Positions 56,867-58,783 of a DNA stretch of 58,783 nucleotides are shown here, piece by piece; the stretch's first letter is position 1, and every line of letters begins with the position of its first letter. The position numbers were made by a program, and so were the translations under genes. The stretch covers positions 31,483 to 90,265 of the forward strand of contig JAKVBT010000011.1 of the NCBI GenBank assembly GCA_022446905.1. Direction: 5' to 3'. The DNA is from Phycisphaerales bacterium. GTDB taxonomy: Bacteria; Planctomycetota; Phycisphaerae; Phycisphaerales; SM1A02. The notes beneath the pieces were generated by a model. That model was given only the letters and a program-made list of their open reading frames with translations. It had not been told where the DNA came from and ran no database searches.

Positions 56867-58158
56867 TGGCCACCTCCATGGACATGTTCTTCACAACACA
56901 TATAGGGCCGTTCTGCATTGCCCGCGCCCCAGCCTCCCTGAGCAAACAGGAGGTCCTCTGACTCCTTGATGTCAAAAACCCGATCACCTTCCACCCAAGT
57001 CCCGCGAATCTTGGTGAAGTTGGAGAACGGGTCGCCACTGAGCCAAACCAGATCAGCGTCCTTCCCGACTTCAAGCGACCCGATTCGGTCTCCCAGATCG
57101 AGCATCTCGGCGGCGTTGATGGTGACACTGCGAAGGGCTGTCTCGCGGTCGAGTCCCGCTCGCATGCCCAGTGCGGGGCTGCGCAGGAAGTAGCGTGAGT
57201 CGGTAATCCAATCGTCGGTGTGGTATGCAATGCTCACACCTGCCTCAGTAAGCACCTTCCCGGTTTTGAAGTCGATGTCGATGGCTTCTTGTTTGCCACC
57301 GGGTGAGTCGATGACAATAATGGAGCAAGGAACATCAGCCTCTGCGATTTCCTCAGCCACCTTCCATCCGTCGCTGACATGGTGAAGTACAAGCCGGAAA
57401 TTGAATTCTTCAGCCAGCCGCAGGACAGTCATGATGTCGTCGTGGCGATGGGTGTGATGATGGATAACTCGCGTGCCATCTAGCGCCTCTGCCAGTGTCT
57501 CAAGTGCAAGATCACGTGGAGGAAGTTTGTCCATATCGTCTCCCGCGCGTTTGATCTGATTGGCATACTCCTGAGCTTCGATGAGTCGTTGTCGCACTAA
57601 TGCCGCTGACTTGCCTCGCGTACCTGGAAAGGGAGGTCCGTTCTGTGGATTGGTGCCATTAGCCATTTTCAGTCCACCAGCAATCTGTGCATCGGGTAGG
57701 CGAATGAGGCGTCCGTCGATCGTATTGGCATTACGTAGTTTGACGTAGACGGTTTGGCCGCTACACAGATGGCCGCTTCCAGGCATGATGTTGAGTGTTG
57801 TCAGACCACCGGCGACTGCGCGGCGGAATCCAGGATCTTGCACGTCGATGGCATCAAGTATGCGTGTTTCGGGCTGCATGGGTGATGAACGGTCGCCGCC
57901 GCCCCAGCCCCCGATGTGGCTGTGTGTGCAGATCAGCCCAGGCATCACCATGCCTCCTTCCAGATCAACAATCTGGTACTGGGTATTGCTTGGTGCAGCA
58001 AAGTCAGCAGCGGGGCCTACGGACATGATGCGTCCATTTTCGACGTAGATGTGTCCGTCTTCAATATCTGGCCCGGTGACTGGAATCACAGTGCCATTGG
58101 TAAAGAGTATGTTTGACGGCGTGGCCATGAGTAGTGCACAGATCAAACTCGTGAGCAT
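56863..58158 (-). CDS. Secreted amidohydrolase
   Basis: 431 residues; AAGGA lies 7 nt before the ATG at 58158. Signal peptide about 1-14. The metal motif MPGLICTHSHIGG (73-84) has both His; VIHHHTHRHDD, LHHVSDGWK and AYHTDDW provide the other His/Asp ligands. C-terminal IGSLEVGKDADLVW is the usual end of the barrel. The C-terminus ends with a His/Cys-rich tail (MCCEEHVHGGG), which is unusual. Substrate unknown; related proteins are often peptidase- or hydantoinase-like. Upstream partner of the degenerate copy. Confidence 0.9.
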   Translation of the reverse strand: MLTSLICALLMATPSNILFTNGTVIPVTGPDIEDGHIYVENGRIMSVGPAADFAAPSNTQYQIVDLEGGMVMPGLICTHSHIGGWGGGDRSSPMQPETRILDAIDVQDPGFRRAVAGGLTTLNIMPGSGHLCSGQTVYVKLRNANTIDGRLIRLPDAQIAGGLKMANGTNPQNGPPFPGTRGKSAALVRQRLIEAQEYANQIKRAGDDMDKLPPRDLALETLAEALDGTRVIHHHTHRHDDIMTVLRLAEEFNFRLVLHHVSDGWKVAEEIAEADVPCSIIVIDSPGGKQEAIDIDFKTGKVLTEAGVSIAYHTDDWITDSRYFLRSPALGMRAGLDRETALRSVTINAAEMLDLGDRIGSLEVGKDADLVWLSGDPFSNFTKIRGTWVEGDRVFDIKESEDLLFAQGGWGAGNAERPYMCCEEHVHGGGQ

Positions 58159-58237
58159 GGTGTGTCCTTCCGATCATTATCAGATGCCAAGCAAGTGTAC
58201 CGTTGGTCATTTGATGGAGGTCATCACAGTTGGTTTG

Positions 58238-58783
58238 TCAGTCTGCCGCTGGGGACTCGGGGTGGGGCCTTGCAAGGGTCAGACTCAGCATGATGCCAAG
58301 TGCCGCCACAAGACCCTGCAGGGCAAATGCCGATGCAATCCCGTTACTCCGAGCAGATCGAATCTCCAAAGCCAGGGCTGGATTGCGAGATTCCAACCCC
58401 TTGATGGCGTGCACATTTCCCTGAATCGCCTGCATCGCGTCAACATCCCCTGAGTGATGCTTTTTGAGATCAAGCGTCATTGGCGCAAGCATGAAACTGA
58501 CCGCCAGCACACATGCCACGATGCCAAGGCTCGCGCCAAACTGCCTGCCCGTCTGCACCAAACCACTGACTTCGCCGCGGTTTGCTTGTGGGGCACGTGA
58601 CAGGATGTCTGTGTTTGCAGGTGTGGTGGCGATGGTCGACCCAATGCCCACAAGAACCATGCCGCAAGCAAGTACAACATAGGAGTGCATCATGATGCCG
58701 ACCGTCTCGACGGCCAGCCCGATTGTCGCTCCGGTCATTCCAGCGATCATCGGCGGACCAGCACCACTGCGGTCGTACCACTT
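58238..58783 (-). CDS. Major facilitator exporter, C-terminal fragment (5' end cut by window)
   Basis: 181 residues visible, open to the window edge. Several hydrophobic spans with GMVLVGIGSTIATTPANTD and a LSRAPQANRGEVSGLVQTGR segment, typical of the DHA2 (14-span, EmrB/QacA-type) drug exporter family, including its long penultimate loop (DLKKHHSGDVDAMQAIQGN). The C-terminus ends with the cytoplasmic tail PHPESPAAD. Substrate unknown. Confidence 0.82.
   Translation of the reverse strand, partial: KWYDRSGAGPPMIAGMTGATIGLAVETVGIMMHSYVVLACGMVLVGIGSTIATTPANTDILSRAPQANRGEVSGLVQTGRQFGASLGIVACVLAVSFMLAPMTLDLKKHHSGDVDAMQAIQGNVHAIKGLESRNPALALEIRSARSNGIASAFALQGLVAALGIMLSLTLARPHPESPAAD

Noticed and set aside
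1-58783. tRNA, rRNA or CRISPR loci
   Set aside because: I scanned for tRNA T-loop patterns, rRNA-like stretches and regularly spaced repeats and saw none.

Overview
The window looks like chromosomal DNA of a planctomycete, most likely a marine Phycisphaerae-type bacterium. The evidence is a set of secreted proteins carrying dockerin-like EF-hand pairs (D-x-D/N-x-D/S-G-x-V-x-x-x-D-L/I-L) and Cys-rich 'GACC...C...C' modules, two proteins with PEP-CTERM-like tails, a sulfatase, a prepilin-like protein and a Ser/Thr kinase-like protein with a planctomycete-type N-terminus. I see no rRNA, tRNA, CRISPR, integrase or transposase, and no sign of a prophage or plasmid. Coding density is high, with many 4-11 nt gene overlaps and several convergent pairs whose stop codons touch or overlap.

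Layout. 1-13.5 kb is a 'surface and secretome' region: an RCC1-repeat protein (cut by the window edge), an N-terminal dockerin protein, a two-domain sulfatase, two tandem secreted proteins sharing an almost identical 208-nt dockerin cassette, an asparagine synthetase of the exopolysaccharide type, an overlapping pair of PEP-CTERM-like proteins, and a small secreted ORF followed by a dockerin protein with a new-looking C-terminal domain, flanked by strong hairpins. 13.5-22.7 kb is one tight minus-strand operon: outer-membrane beta-barrel, lipoprotein, FecR-domain protein, CHASE2-class III cyclase, GAF-SpoIIE/PP2C phosphatase, and a Wzy-like polysaccharide polymerase. It reads as a signal-controlled envelope polysaccharide system. 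22.8-34 kb is mostly core metabolism and envelope genes: MBL hydrolase, gcvP, serA, an HExxH peptidase, a chagasin-like inhibitor, an SPFH protein, a prepilin-like protein and a pseudokinase.

35.7-41.3 kb is a compact ebo-type operon on the minus strand. Its order is EboD (dehydroquinate-synthase-like), a 99-aa protein in the place where EboA might be expected, EboB (TatD-like), EboE (TIM barrel), EboC (UbiA-like) and EboF (phosphodiesterase-like). It probably makes and/or exports an unknown metabolite. 41.4-58.8 kb holds an aminotransferase, a Gly/Tyr-tailed secreted protein with an excellent terminator, folE2 with a structured leader, an OlsF-like double acyltransferase, a DUF669-like protein with an SSB-type acidic tip, an SGNH hydrolase-beta-helix-dockerin protein, a glycosyltransferase, an AmpG-like transporter, a PqiA-like protein coupled to a SMUG1-type DNA glycosylase, a pair of secreted amidohydrolases (one lacking its metal ligands), and the C-terminal part of an MFS exporter.

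Functions are assigned from motifs read by eye; no database search was run. Start codons were moved from the longest frame wherever a Shine-Dalgarno sequence, signal peptide or conserved N-terminus argued for it.
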